Shown here: positions 9,347 through 17,694 of the stretch, in pieces
Numbering within the stretch: position 1 is the first letter of the stretch
How the letters are laid out: every line of letters starts with the position of its first letter
Assembly: GCF_900240285.1 (NCBI RefSeq)
Contig: NZ_OESS01000001.1
Location: 1-64,000 of the forward strand
DNA: 64,000 bases
DNA from: Halobacillus sp. Marseille-P3879
Lineage (GTDB): Bacteria; Bacillota; Bacilli; Bacillales; Halobacillaceae
Reading direction: 5' to 3'
Made by a program: the position numbers and the translations under genes
The notes under the pieces: generated by a model
The model's input: the letters and a program-made list of their open reading frames with translations, nothing else
What the model was told of the DNA's origin: nothing
The model's database searches: none

Positions 9347-9362
9347 TGTTTCACGTGAAACA
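9347..9362. promoter_or_regulatory. parS centromere site (ParB/Spo0J binding)
   Basis: The 16-bp perfect palindrome TGTTTCACGTGAAACA is identical to the B. subtilis parS consensus. It lies in the intergenic region between the monooxygenase gene and acsA, about 32 kb from oriC. ParB loads here and spreads along DNA, and recruits condensin to organise the origin region. Confidence 0.95.
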
Positions 9363-9373
9363 ATTTTAGACAA

Positions 9374-9404
9374 AGAAAAGCACACAGCAGTAAACTGTGT
9401 GCTT
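9374..9404 (-). terminator. acsA terminator
   Basis: A 10-bp perfect stem (AAGCACACAG/CTGTGTGCTT) with a 6-nt loop, followed on the minus strand by a T-rich tract, lies right after the acsA stop codon. Confidence 0.85.
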
Positions 9405-9412
9405 AATCTCGA

Positions 9413-11125
9413 TTATTCTTCTAGTGTTGACGTATCTCCCGTCGGCAATCCAAGTTCCCATGATTTCAGGAGGCGTCTCATAATTTTACCGCTTCGTGTT
9501 TTAGGAATTGTATCTTTAATTTCAATTTCACGAGGAGCTGCGTGGGCACTTAAGCCTTTTTTCACAAATTGACGGATATCCTCGAGTAAATCATCAGATT
9601 CACTATAGCCCTCTCTTAAAGTGATGAAGGCTTTAATGATTTCACCGCGTTCAGGATCCGGTTTTCCGATAACTCCCGCCTCAGCTACTGCTTCATGTTC
9701 AATTAATTTACTCTCGACTTCGAACGGACCAACTCGTTCTCCTGAAGTATTGATCACATCATCAAGACGTCCCTGGAACCAGAAGTATCCTTCTTCATCT
9801 TGATAAGCACTATCTCCCGACACATACCAGCCATTAATAAAGTAGCTTTCGTATTTGCCCGGGTTATTCCAAATGGCTCTCATCATAGACGGCCATCCTT
9901 CTCTAATTGCCAGGTTCCCCATCTGGTTGGCAGGAAGCTTGTTACCTTCATTATCTACGATCGCTGCTTCAATTCCCGGTAACGGCTTACCCATCGATCC
10001 CGGCCGCATATCCATAGCTGGATAGTTACAGATCAGCATTGCACCTGTTTCTGTCATCCACCATGTATCATGAATGCGCAGGTCAAAAGCTTTAAGACCC
10101 CACGTAATAACCTCAGGGTTCAGCGGCTCTCCTACACTTAAAATATGACGAAGAGAGGAAAGGTCGTGCTTTTGTGCTGCTTCCTCTCCAGCACTTAACA
10201 ATTTTCGAAATGCGGTAGGTGCGGAATACCAGACGCTTACGTTCTGATCTGCGATCGTGCCATACCAGTCATCCGGGCTGAAACGTCCGCCTCTAATCAC
10301 ATTCGTAACCCCATTTAACCACGGGGCAAAAATTCCATAGCTTGTTCCTGTAACCCAGCCAGGGTCTGCTGTACACCAATAAACATCATCCTCTTTAAGG
10401 TCAAGCACCCATTTCCCTGTCTGATAATGTTGAATCATCGCGTTATGAACATGATAGACCCCTTTAGGCTTACCAGTTGAACCAGAAGTATAGTGAAGAA
10501 GCATACCGTCCTCAAGATCCACCCACTCCAGTTCAAAGTCCTCAGAGGCTTTTTCCATTTCTTTTTCAAAGCTGATGTACCTGCTGTCATCTGGATCACC
10601 GCCGACAAGAACAATCTTCTCTAAGTTCGGAAGCTCATTCTGCGGTACACGATCAAGTAATTCCGGTGTCGTAATCAGCATTTTGGCTTCACTGTCCTCG
10701 AGCCTGTCACGTACCGCCTGCTCCATAAAGGCTTCAAATAGAGGACCAGCGATCGCACCCGTTTTCAAGATGCCTAAAAAAGCCGCATAGAATTCAGGGC
10801 TGCGGTGCATGAACAGAAAGACACGATCTCCTTTTTCAATACCTTGATCTTTTAATACGTTTGCAAATTGATTACTCTTTCTTTTTAATTGGTCAAAAGT
10901 TAATACTTCTTCCCGGTCAGGCGATGTGTAAATCAGCGCCGCTTTATCTTTTTTCGCAGGATCTGCAGCATGCTTATCAATCGTTTCATAAGCAATGTTT
11001 ACTTTTCCTGTTTCGCTCCATGTAAAGTTAGCTTTCGCTTCATCCCATTTAAAGTTGTTGTACGTTTGTTCATAATTTTCTAAGTTGTGATTTCCTGATC
11101 TTGCTTTAATTGGTTGCATGTCCAT
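9413..11125 (-). CDS. acsA: Acetyl-coenzyme A synthetase
   Basis: AcsA activates acetate to acetyl-CoA through acetyl-AMP. The 570-residue length matches B. subtilis AcsA. The AMP-binding core motif YTSGSTGKPKG is near residue 215 and the C-terminal catalytic lysine lies in TRSGKIMRR (Lys547), the usual acetylation-controlled residue. GAGGTGAT precedes the ATG. In B. subtilis the divergent neighbour is acuABC, which regulates AcsA by acetylation; here that operon is absent and queF lies upstream. A cre-like site suggests CcpA repression. Confidence 0.96.
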   Translation of the reverse strand: MDMQPIKARSGNHNLENYEQTYNNFKWDEAKANFTWSETGKVNIAYETIDKHAADPAKKDKAALIYTSPDREEVLTFDQLKRKSNQFANVLKDQGIEKGDRVFLFMHRSPEFYAAFLGILKTGAIAGPLFEAFMEQAVRDRLEDSEAKMLITTPELLDRVPQNELPNLEKIVLVGGDPDDSRYISFEKEMEKASEDFELEWVDLEDGMLLHYTSGSTGKPKGVYHVHNAMIQHYQTGKWVLDLKEDDVYWCTADPGWVTGTSYGIFAPWLNGVTNVIRGGRFSPDDWYGTIADQNVSVWYSAPTAFRKLLSAGEEAAQKHDLSSLRHILSVGEPLNPEVITWGLKAFDLRIHDTWWMTETGAMLICNYPAMDMRPGSMGKPLPGIEAAIVDNEGNKLPANQMGNLAIREGWPSMMRAIWNNPGKYESYFINGWYVSGDSAYQDEEGYFWFQGRLDDVINTSGERVGPFEVESKLIEHEAVAEAGVIGKPDPERGEIIKAFITLREGYSESDDLLEDIRQFVKKGLSAHAAPREIEIKDTIPKTRSGKIMRRLLKSWELGLPTGDTSTLEE

Positions 11126-11149
11126 AGTATCACCTCATAGAATGAATTT

Positions 11150-11164
11150 TTGTAAACGGTTTCT
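11150..11164. promoter_or_regulatory. Candidate cre site (CcpA) upstream of acsA
   Basis: TGTAAACGGTTTCT agrees with the catabolite response consensus TGWAARCGYTWNCW except at one position. It lies about 25-40 bp upstream of the acsA start codon. B. subtilis acsA is catabolite repressed through CcpA, which supports the assignment. Confidence 0.6.
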
Positions 11165-11334
11165 TCTGATTTCTGAAAAAAGCCCTGCTTGCATTTTTTG
11201 TTGAAACAGAGCTGCCTTCATGATTTTTTCAAAAAATTTCGTGAATTAATTACTATTTTAGTAGAAAGCGATTTATTTTTAAAGGGAAATGCCCGAAGAT
11301 TTACATAATTAGTTCTTATTCACCTTTTCACACA

Positions 11335-11363
11335 TTGACTTCCACACCCACGGTCCCTATAAT
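11335..11363 (+). promoter_or_regulatory. queF promoter (sigma-A)
   Basis: TTGACT (11335-11340) and a perfect TATAAT (11358-11363) are separated by 17 bp and lie about 55 bp upstream of the queF start. I looked for a preQ1 riboswitch in the short leader and did not find one. Confidence 0.85.
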
Positions 11364-11419
11364 AGACATGCTTCATAGGTGATTATTTCACTACAACATA
11401 AAGAAGGAGGGAACATCCT

Positions 11420-11917
11420 TTGGCAGGACGTAAAGATGAACAATTAACGGATTTAACCCTGTTAGGCAGCCAGAATAACGAATATTCCTTTGAATATAAT
11501 CCAGACGTATTAGAGACGTTTGATAACCAGCATCCAAACCGTGATTATTTTGTAAAATTTAACTGTCCTGAGTTTACCACCCTTTGTCCTAAAACAGGTC
11601 AGCCTGATTTTGCCACGATTTACATCAGCTACATCCCAGACGTAAAGATGGTGGAAAGTAAATCGCTGAAGCTTTATTTATTCAGCTTTCGAAATCACGG
11701 AGACTTTCACGAGGACAGCGTCAATACAATTATGAATGATTTAATAAAACTAATGGATCCCCGCTATATTGAAGTCTGGGGTAAATTTACTCCAAGAGGC
11801 GGTATTTCCATCGATCCTTATTGCAACTACGGTAAACCAAATACCAAATTTGAAGAGATGGCTTCTCACCGCTTAATGAATCATGATCTCTATCCAGAAA
11901 AAATCGATAACCGATAA
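11420..11917 (+). CDS. queF: NADPH-dependent 7-cyano-7-deazaguanine reductase (preQ0 reductase)
   Basis: QueF reduces the nitrile of preQ0 to preQ1 in queuosine synthesis. The 165-residue protein is the short, single-domain (YkvM-type) form. It contains the catalytic Cys56 in [11 protein letters not shown] and the nearby Asp63, and the C-terminal ProArgGly segment expected for NADPH binding. The start is a TTG nine bases after AAGGAGG. The queCDE genes usually found with it are not nearby, so it is a solitary gene with its own promoter and terminator. Confidence 0.95.
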   Translation: MAGRKDEQLTDLTLLGSQNNEYSFEYNPDVLETFDNQHPNRDYFVKFNCPEFTTLCPKTGQPDFATIYISYIPDVKMVESKSLKLYLFSFRNHGDFHEDSVNTIMNDLIKLMDPRYIEVWGKFTPRGGISIDPYCNYGKPNTKFEEMASHRLMNHDLYPEKIDNR

Positions 11918-11920
11918 AAA

Positions 11921-11950
11921 AAAGATCTCCGGAGGTGGAGATCTTTTTGT
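11921..11950 (+). terminator. queF terminator
   Basis: A 10-bp perfect stem (AAAGATCTCC/GGAGATCTTT) with a 6-nt loop and a following T-run, directly downstream of queF. The next 240 bases to 12190 hold no gene or clear signal. Confidence 0.9.
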
Positions 11951-12190
11951 TGCTTTTTCAAGCTTTTCCGCTGCCGGAGGGAGTGAAAAGGATTGTAGGA
12001 AACCACTCTTTACGATACACCGCTGTAACGGTTCATTTGATGACTATTGGCTGGTTTCGTTAAGATGTGTTTTCATTCTATCCCTGAACAGCGAAAACTT
12101 AATTAAGCATAAAAATATACTTAGACTTCTACAGGACAAGTGACTAAAGGCTGGCCCTGCAACGAGCTTTTTGGGGCATGGAGGGTCTTT

Positions 12191-13642
12191 TTATTTCTTC
12201 TTGTTGTTGTATTGCATATAAGCAACCTGGGTTACGAGGAAATCTTCCATGCCATGTTTTCCATCTGCTCCGCCGAGCCCGGATTTTCTCATGCCGGCAT
12301 GATAACCCTGGACAGCTTCAAAATTCTCACGGTTCACAAAAGTTTCTCCAAATTTAAGCTCGTTTACTACACGCATAGCTTCGTTCAAATCTTCTGTATA
12401 AACAGAAGAGGAGAGACCGAATTCGGTATCGTTCCCTTTATCTATCGCTTCATCAAGGGTTTGAAAAGTGCTGATCGGGATTACCGGGCCAAAGATCTCC
12501 TCCTGCATCACGGTGGAGTCATGAGAGACATTCGTAAGGATCGTCGGCTTATAAAAGTAACCCTTCGCAAGGGAAGCTCGTTCACCGCCTACTGCAACTT
12601 GCGCTCCTTCTTTAATGGCATCAGTAACCATGCCTTCGACAGTTTCAAGCCGATCTTTACTTACGAGCGGACCAACATCGGCGTCTTTATTTTGACGCGG
12701 ATCATCAATTGTAAGCTGTTCAAATGACTGCTTAAGCTTTTCTATTAGTTCATCAGCGACACTTTCATGAACATAGACCCGCTCCGCATTTGTACATGCC
12801 TGCCCATTATTTGCCAGCCTGGATGTTGTTATGCTCTCCACTGCTGTGTCCAGATCCGCATTAGCTGTAACAATAGCCGGGGCTTTCCCGCCGAGCTCGA
12901 GATTTACTTTTGTTATATTCTGTGCAGCAGCTTCCATAACCTTCGTTCCTGCAGGGACACTTCCCGTCATAGAAACCATCTGCACCTTCTCATGTTTGGC
13001 CAGACTATTTCCAATTTCTGAACCTGTTCCTGTCACCACGTTATACACGCCTCTTGGAATCTCTTCCATGGAATCAATGATTTTAGTAAATTCCATCGCT
13101 GTGTTCGGCGTTTGTTGACTTGGTTTAAGGACGATTGTACATCCTGTTACTAACGCAGTAGCTACCTTTCTCGCCAGAATAAATACAGGAAAATTCCATG
13201 GTACAATTCCAGCTACAACCCCAATCGGTTTTTTATAAATAAAAATGTTTTCATTTGGTCGATCACTTGGGACAATTTCCCCTTCTATTCGTCTCGCCCA
13301 CTCTGACATGTAACGGAAATAATCAATAGCTAAATCAATTTCCCCGCTTGCCAGCTCATAATCCTTCCCTTGTTCTTCCTGGAGTAATTCGATGAAAGTA
13401 TCCCGTTTATTTTCTATTTCGTCTCCAAGCTTTCTCACCATTTTCCCGCGTTCTATATTTGGTGTTAACTCCCATTCTTTTTGGGCTTGAAAAGCTGCCT
13501 CTACCGCATGATCTACGTCTTGAGAGGTACCTTTAGGAGTTTTGGAAATCACTTCTTCCGTCGCAGGGTTGACAATATCGATCCATTCCTCACCGCTTGA
13601 TTCAGTATATTGACCATTGATATAAAGTTTGTGTTCGATCAT
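12191..13642 (-). CDS. aldA: Aldehyde dehydrogenase, AldA (lactaldehyde/glycolaldehyde) type
   Basis: This 483-residue NAD-dependent aldehyde dehydrogenase has the catalytic Cys283 (NNGQACTNAERV) and Glu249 in LELGGKAP. Long stretches, including the C-terminal EGIN-like segment FGETFVNRENFEAVQG and KSGLGGADGKHG, read very like E. coli AldA, which oxidises L-lactaldehyde and glycolaldehyde. The ATG at 13642 follows GAGGAGGAACTATT; longer versions run upstream without a ribosome-binding site. No fucose or rhamnose genes are adjacent, so the substrate is uncertain. Confidence 0.85.
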   Translation of the reverse strand: MIEHKLYINGQYTESSGEEWIDIVNPATEEVISKTPKGTSQDVDHAVEAAFQAQKEWELTPNIERGKMVRKLGDEIENKRDTFIELLQEEQGKDYELASGEIDLAIDYFRYMSEWARRIEGEIVPSDRPNENIFIYKKPIGVVAGIVPWNFPVFILARKVATALVTGCTIVLKPSQQTPNTAMEFTKIIDSMEEIPRGVYNVVTGTGSEIGNSLAKHEKVQMVSMTGSVPAGTKVMEAAAQNITKVNLELGGKAPAIVTANADLDTAVESITTSRLANNGQACTNAERVYVHESVADELIEKLKQSFEQLTIDDPRQNKDADVGPLVSKDRLETVEGMVTDAIKEGAQVAVGGERASLAKGYFYKPTILTNVSHDSTVMQEEIFGPVIPISTFQTLDEAIDKGNDTEFGLSSSVYTEDLNEAMRVVNELKFGETFVNRENFEAVQGYHAGMRKSGLGGADGKHGMEDFLVTQVAYMQYNNKKK

Positions 13643-13771
13643 AATAGTTCCTCCTCGTGACGTTCTACGTTGCTCATTCCACTTTCTGCCTTTTTTTAAA
13701 CAGACAACACAGGTGTTCCATGAGCTCAGCAAAATTCGTTATACTAAAAGAATAGCAAGGGAGGGCTTCTT

Positions 13772-13963
13772 ATGGATAAAGAAAATCAAATGTTTATTGT
13801 ACTGAGTTTTGTTGGCACCGCGAATATTATTGCTGCTGTTATTCTTCTTGTAACGGTTCATAATCCGCTCGTTTCTGCTTTGCTGATCGTATCAGGAATT
13901 CTCCTCATCATTGGAGGTCTGGCTGACAAAAAAGCGCGCAAAAAAAGAAAAGGGAACTCCTGA
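13772..13963 (+). CDS. Small two-TM membrane protein, unknown
   Basis: The 63-residue product has two predicted membrane helices (about residues 6-26 and 30-48) and a very basic tail ending in KKARKKRKGNS, which should lie in the cytoplasm. AGGGAGGG precedes the ATG at good spacing, so translation is likely. I do not recognise a family. It is monocistronic and converges on a small gene on the other strand, sharing a bidirectional terminator. Confidence 0.6.
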   Translation: MDKENQMFIVLSFVGTANIIAAVILLVTVHNPLVSALLIVSGILLIIGGLADKKARKKRKGNS

Positions 13964-13978
13964 TCTGCCCTTTTCTTA
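13943..13978. terminator. Bidirectional terminator
   Basis: AAGAAAAGGG pairs with CCCTTTTCTT around a 13-nt loop between the converging small genes. The stem is rich in A/T at its base and could act in both directions; it overlaps the end of the upstream coding region. Confidence 0.6.
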
Positions 13979-13983
13979 AGTGA

Positions 13984-14235
13984 CTACCATTCTAATATAA
14001 ATCCTTTTACTTGTTTGGCACTGCCGCTGTCCTGTTTTTGTTGAGCAATGAAGTACGGGTTGTCCTCTTCCAGCTCATATTTAAGTGAGTCAGGCTCTAA
14101 GTACAGCTTGTACTCTAAGTCATTCACTTTATGAAGAGTGATGTCAGCAATTGTCTCTTGATTATTGTCTTCATCAATTAAGAAAATATCAATTTGATCA
14201 TAGCCCTGACTGATCAGGCGGTCTTTTAAATCCAT
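13984..14235 (-). CDS. Small acidic protein, unknown
   Basis: The 83-residue acidic protein (from the ATG at 14235, with GGGGGAA upstream) shows alternating hydrophobic patterns suggesting a small alpha/beta fold. It has no signal peptide or membrane segment. I do not recognise the family. An in-frame TTG ten codons upstream lacks a ribosome-binding site. It is a single gene between the two-TM protein and a YjcZ-type peptide. Confidence 0.55.
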   Translation of the reverse strand: MDLKDRLISQGYDQIDIFLIDEDNNQETIADITLHKVNDLEYKLYLEPDSLKYELEEDNPYFIAQQKQDSGSAKQVKGFILEW

Positions 14236-14320
14236 ACGTAATTCCCCCAAAAGTCTCATAGTCAACTACTACTTATATACCCCATTTCCCGCCTTTCAAA
14301 CTAAAGAAGCGTGAAATGAT

Positions 14321-14346
14321 AAAAAGCGGGGAACCCCCGCTTTTTA
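14321..14346 (-). terminator. Terminator of the YjcZ-type gene
   Basis: AAAAAGCGGGG pairs with CCCCGCTTTTT around a very short loop; the arms carry A- and T-runs, and it lies just after the minus-strand stop codon. Confidence 0.85.
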
Positions 14347-14347
14347 C

Positions 14348-14452
14348 TTAATAACCGTATCCACCGCCGCCGACGTATGCTGCACCAATAATAATTAATA
14401 AAATAAACAGCACAACCAACAGCGCGAATCCTCCACCATATCCTCCGCTCAT
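14348..14452 (-). CDS. YjcZ family tiny sporulation membrane peptide
   Basis: The 34-residue peptide has a glycine/tyrosine-rich start, a single membrane helix ([17 protein letters not shown]) and a glycine/tyrosine-rich end. This is the pattern of the YjcZ/TIGR01732 tiny membrane peptides of Bacillaceae, several of which are sporulation associated. GGGGGTACACAAT precedes the ATG. A longer in-frame reading up to 14566 has no ribosome-binding site before it and is not favoured. A sister peptide is encoded at 19739. Confidence 0.85.
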   Translation of the reverse strand: MSGGYGGGFALLVVLFILLIIIGAAYVGGGGYGY

Positions 14453-14562
14453 ATTGTGTACCCCCTTCCATACTTTCTTTACTACGTTATGTAGAAATAA
14501 GTATCCGGTAAGGGCGTTTGCGGAGTTCTCAAAATATTTTAGGAATCTACCCAGCTGCCTTC

Positions 14563-15219
14563 TCAAACGAGAAAGACCTTCTTCAACGCAAGCCAGGCAA
14601 AATACAAGGCCTGGGCGAAAAAGATGACACCGAATACAGGGGTTGGTATCAGCGGCACGATTCTTGCCAGGTTCGCTGCATCACCTGCCTGAGCAGGAGC
14701 AAAGAGACTAAGGATCATGATTTCAAATGCACTGCTAACCGCTTCTACCATAATTAAACAGGCTATAAATACGAGCACGTATTGAATTACGGTCTGATGG
14801 CCCGTGCGCAGCAGCCAAATAAAGCCCGCGCCAAACGTCACGATCCAAAAAACACCATAGATGTTTCGCACCCAAAATACAACATTTATAAGCAGGATAG
14901 CTAACAAAATATATACCATCCATCGGTAATGACCTTTGACGATGAGATAAAAAAAGAAGAATCCCATAAAAGACGCGAACACATACCCTGATAAACTAGT
15001 CAGAAATTGACTGAGCCATGAGGCGTGGCCCGTCATCGTCACCCCTGAAGTATTAGCGAACAGGGAAATGTTCCGGACTTCTCCCCCTGTTAACAGAGCC
15101 ACTAGCGAGTGTCCTGTTTCATGAATCATCGTATTAATCATGGCAAAGTACTTTCCAAACACAGGAGCCTGAGTAAGTAAAAAAGCCAAAATAAGACTAA
15201 TTATAATCTGCAGCTTCAT
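14563..15219 (-). CDS. M50 family membrane metalloprotease-like protein
   Basis: The 218-residue integral membrane protein carries HETGH at residues 33-37, the zinc-binding HExxH of site-2-type peptidases, in or beside the first membrane segments, and about six further hydrophobic helices. It fits the Peptidase_M50B family of Firmicutes. A substrate cannot be named. An ATG with GGAAGGGAA nearby starts it. It is divergent from modA and has no partner gene. I looked for a PDZ domain and saw none. Confidence 0.78.
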   Translation of the reverse strand: MKLQIIISLILAFLLTQAPVFGKYFAMINTMIHETGHSLVALLTGGEVRNISLFANTSGVTMTGHASWLSQFLTSLSGYVFASFMGFFFFYLIVKGHYRWMVYILLAILLINVVFWVRNIYGVFWIVTFGAGFIWLLRTGHQTVIQYVLVFIACLIMVEAVSSAFEIMILSLFAPAQAGDAANLARIVPLIPTPVFGVIFFAQALYFAWLALKKVFLV

Positions 15220-15250
15220 AAAAAGTTCCCTTCCTTAAATCTATTTCTAT

Positions 15251-15279
15251 TTTACTTGCCTTTTTCTCCTTCGTATAAT
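15251..15279 (+). promoter_or_regulatory. Candidate modABC promoter (sigma-A)
   Basis: TTTACT (15251-15256) and a perfect TATAAT (15274-15279) are spaced 17 bp apart, about 30 bp upstream of the modA start codon. The -35 is only a partial match. No ModE-type operator was recognised. Confidence 0.6.
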
Positions 15280-15310
15280 AGTTACTAATGAAGGTTTGAG
15301 GAGACTAATC

Positions 15311-16081
15311 ATGTATACGAATATAAAAGCGTTTTGTTTCATTGTGCTGCTTGTCCTGACAGGCTGCCAGCAGTCAACAGAACAAGAAGTGGAGCTTACG
15401 ATCTCAGCAGCCTCCAGTACAATAGACGTAATGGAGGAAATCATAGAAAAATATGAAAGTGATCATAACGTAACGATTACATTGAATTCAGGGAGCTCAG
15501 GCAAACTAGCCCAACAAATTCAGCACGGCGCCCCTGTTGATCTATTTATCTCAGCAAATGAGCAGTGGTCCAACCGGTTGGCAGCGGGTGAAAATATCCG
15601 CCCTGATACTCAGACCTCTATTGTTAAGAATACGCTTGTATTAATTGCACCGGCTGAGAAACAGACATCAATCGATAATTTAAACCAGCTTACGACGAAA
15701 GAAGACCAAACTATTGCTTTAGGAGAACCAGATAGTGCTCCAGCAGGCAAGTACGCTAAACAAGCCCTTATGAACGCCGGAATCTGGGGTGAAGTTTCAG
15801 ATCAGCTTGTTTACGGAAATGACGTAAGACAAGTACTCGCTTATGTCGAATCAGGGAACGCAGACTACGGACTCGTCTATGCCAGCGACGCCCAAATTAC
15901 CGACAAGGTGAAAATCATTGCAGAAATCGACACGAATACCCATGACCCAATTATTTATCCAGCAGCTGTAACGAGTCAAAGTAATAACACCGAAGCGGCA
16001 GAAGATTTTCTTCGTTATTTAAAAACAGATATTCCCCAGGAAATCTTTAAATCTTATGGATTTAAGCTAGAACAGGAATGA
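15311..16081 (+). CDS. modA: Molybdate ABC transporter substrate-binding lipoprotein
   Basis: ModA captures molybdate outside the membrane. The 256-residue protein has a short lipoprotein signal ending in LVLTGC (Cys19 as lipid anchor) and the type II periplasmic-binding fold, with the ModA segments AASSTIDVMEEI, GSSGKLAQQI, DLFISANEQW and LAYVESGNADYGLVY. The ATG at 15311 has GAGGAGA upstream; a TTG at 15296 overlaps that site and is rejected. It is the first gene of modABC, six bases before modB. Confidence 0.93.
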   Translation: MYTNIKAFCFIVLLVLTGCQQSTEQEVELTISAASSTIDVMEEIIEKYESDHNVTITLNSGSSGKLAQQIQHGAPVDLFISANEQWSNRLAAGENIRPDTQTSIVKNTLVLIAPAEKQTSIDNLNQLTTKEDQTIALGEPDSAPAGKYAKQALMNAGIWGEVSDQLVYGNDVRQVLAYVESGNADYGLVYASDAQITDKVKIIAEIDTNTHDPIIYPAAVTSQSNNTEAAEDFLRYLKTDIPQEIFKSYGFKLEQE

Positions 16082-16087
16082 TACTTA

Positions 16088-16765
16088 ATGTCAACTTCGC
16101 CTCTAATTCTATCATTACAAACCGCCAGCATCGCTACTTTGATCGTATTCATAACTGGAATTTCCCTGGCACGGCTGATCAGCCGGAAATTATTTCCCGG
16201 GAAAAGTATCATTGAATCCATCCTTTTGCTTCCAATGGTTCTCCCTCCTACGGTAATTGGATTTGGTCTACTATATTTATTCGGTAACAATGGACCGATC
16301 GGCCGGCTGCTGACCGACTGGTTTGGTATTCAGGTCGTTTTTTCCTGGCTTGGTGTCGTGATTGCAGCTATTGTCGTTTCTTTTCCTTTAATGTATCAGA
16401 GTGCATCGGCTTCTTTTCAAAACTATGATCCTCAAATTGAAAAAGCAGCGCTAACACTTGGAGCTTCAAAGTGGAAAGTCTTCTTTACAATCTCCTTTCC
16501 GTTAGCCTGGCCCGGGTTATTGGCCGGTACGGTTTTAACATTCGCCCGTGCATTAGGCGAATTTGGAGCTACGTTAATGCTTGCCGGTTATATACCCGGC
16601 AAGACAGATACCATCCCATTAGCCATTTACTTTGCTGTGGAATCAGGGAGAATGGAAGAGGCCCGCACCTGGGTAATTGTTATCCTGATTCTTGGATTCA
16701 GTTCGATTCTCTGGTTAAATTGGTGGAGTAAACGAAATATTCTTAGCTTTAGAAGCGGTAAATGA
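16088..16765 (+). CDS. modB: Molybdate ABC transporter permease
   Basis: This 225-residue membrane protein has about five or six helices and the permease EAA loop (around residue 120, EKAALTLGASKWKVFF) that docks on the ATPase. The sequence LLLPMVLPPTVIGF is typical of ModB. It starts six bases after modA with a weak AGGA site, which suggests translational coupling. A near-perfect Noc-type palindrome lies inside the coding region at 16192-16205. Confidence 0.93.
   Translation: MSTSPLILSLQTASIATLIVFITGISLARLISRKLFPGKSIIESILLLPMVLPPTVIGFGLLYLFGNNGPIGRLLTDWFGIQVVFSWLGVVIAAIVVSFPLMYQSASASFQNYDPQIEKAALTLGASKWKVFFTISFPLAWPGLLAGTVLTFARALGEFGATLMLAGYIPGKTDTIPLAIYFAVESGRMEEARTWVIVILILGFSSILWLNWWSKRNILSFRSGK
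16192..16205. promoter_or_regulatory. Candidate Noc-binding site (NBS) inside modB
   Basis: ATTTCCCGGGAAAA matches the B. subtilis Noc consensus ATTTCCCGGGAAAT at 13 of 14 positions and contains a perfect 12-bp palindrome. Noc binds such sites across the chromosome except near the terminus and blocks division over the nucleoid. Noc itself is not encoded in this window. Confidence 0.6.
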
Positions 16766-16776
16766 GGAGTTAAATA

Positions 16777-17394
16777 ATGATGTTACAAGTACAAATAAGT
16801 AAAAAGCTGTCCCACTTCAGCCTGGACGTTTCTTTTAAGGTCACTGACGAAACCGTCATTTTGTTCGGTCCCTCGGGCTCCGGCAAAACGACAATTTTAA
16901 ATTGCATTGCCGGGCTGAGTGTCCCTGATCAAGGGGAAATTCTTTTAAACGATACAGTTTTAACAAAAAACCACCGCTCTCTCGTCCCAGCGCAGAAACG
17001 GCGTACAGGCTATGTTTTTCAAGATTATGCCCTGTTTCCTCACAAGACAATAGTAGACAATATCCGCTACGGAGCCGATGATGAATACCTTGTCCACCAC
17101 CTGCTTCAGATGTTGAACATTCATCACCTCCGCTCTCATTATCCACAGCAAATATCTGGAGGAGAAAAGCAAAGAGCCGCCTTAGCCCGGGCTTTAGCAG
17201 CTAAGCCCAGAGTTTTGTTACTCGATGAGCCCTTTTCATCCCTGGATGAAACAACTAAACACCATTGTCAGCAGGAGTTAATTCGACTGAAAGAAGAATG
17301 GAAGATTCCCATTATACTGGTCACTCACGATCAAAAAGAAGCAAAGCAGCTGGGGGATCGTATACTACAGATAGAAAAAGGGAAACTTATATAG
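16777..17394 (+). CDS. modC: Molybdate ABC transporter ATP-binding protein, short form
   Basis: This 205-residue ABC ATPase has Walker A GPSGSGKTT (31-39), Q-loop FQDYALFPHK, signature ISGGEKQR (126-133) and Walker B VLLLDEP (146-152). It ends soon after the H-loop (LVTHDQ), so it lacks the C-terminal MOP/TOBE domain that binds oxyanion in full-length ModC of about 350 residues. GAGGAG precedes the ATG. The operon position after modAB gives the molybdate assignment; the domain alone would be ambiguous. Confidence 0.85.
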   Translation: MMLQVQISKKLSHFSLDVSFKVTDETVILFGPSGSGKTTILNCIAGLSVPDQGEILLNDTVLTKNHRSLVPAQKRRTGYVFQDYALFPHKTIVDNIRYGADDEYLVHHLLQMLNIHHLRSHYPQQISGGEKQRAALARALAAKPRVLLLDEPFSSLDETTKHHCQQELIRLKEEWKIPIILVTHDQKEAKQLGDRILQIEKGKLI

Positions 17395-17444
17395 TCGAAC
17401 CACCTGCTTTATTACGATAACTCTTTTCTACACTTTTTAAAGGA

Positions 17445-17663
17445 GTGAGCATTCTGAAACCATCATGGATGTCCAATAAATATGTACGGTTGATTTTCCG
17501 GTGGATTATGATTGCTTTTATTTGTGCTATGATTTTAATAGGTGCTATTGTTGCTTACCTTTTTATTGCTGATAAATTCTATCAGGAAGAGAAAGATAAC
17601 TTTAATGAAAACGGCGAAACTTCAATGATCCAAAAGAAGGACCAGCCGGTGTTCATCGAGTAA
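17445..17663 (+). CDS. Small single-TM membrane protein, unknown
   Basis: The product of at most 72 residues has one membrane helix (about residues 17-42) followed by an acidic, hydrophilic tail. It follows modC by about 50 bases. The start is uncertain: the GTG at 17445 overlaps the AAAGGAG site, while an ATG at 17469 has poor upstream sequence. I do not recognise a family. Its reality rests on the ribosome-binding site, the membrane helix and codon use. Confidence 0.45.
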   Translation: MSILKPSWMSNKYVRLIFRWIMIAFICAMILIGAIVAYLFIADKFYQEEKDNFNENGETSMIQKKDQPVFIE

Positions 17664-17694
17664 AGAGCCTCTCATAAAAGAAAGGCTCTTGAAT
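17662..17694. terminator. Hairpin between modC-side gene and amidase gene
   Basis: AAGAGCCT pairs with AGGCTCTT around a roughly 12-nt loop between two converging genes. There is no strong T-run on either side, so it is a weak or bidirectional terminator. Confidence 0.5.

Noticed and set aside
11364-11419. preQ1 riboswitch before queF
   Set aside because: The leader is only about 50 nt and lacks the preQ1-I stem-loop and A-rich tail pattern.
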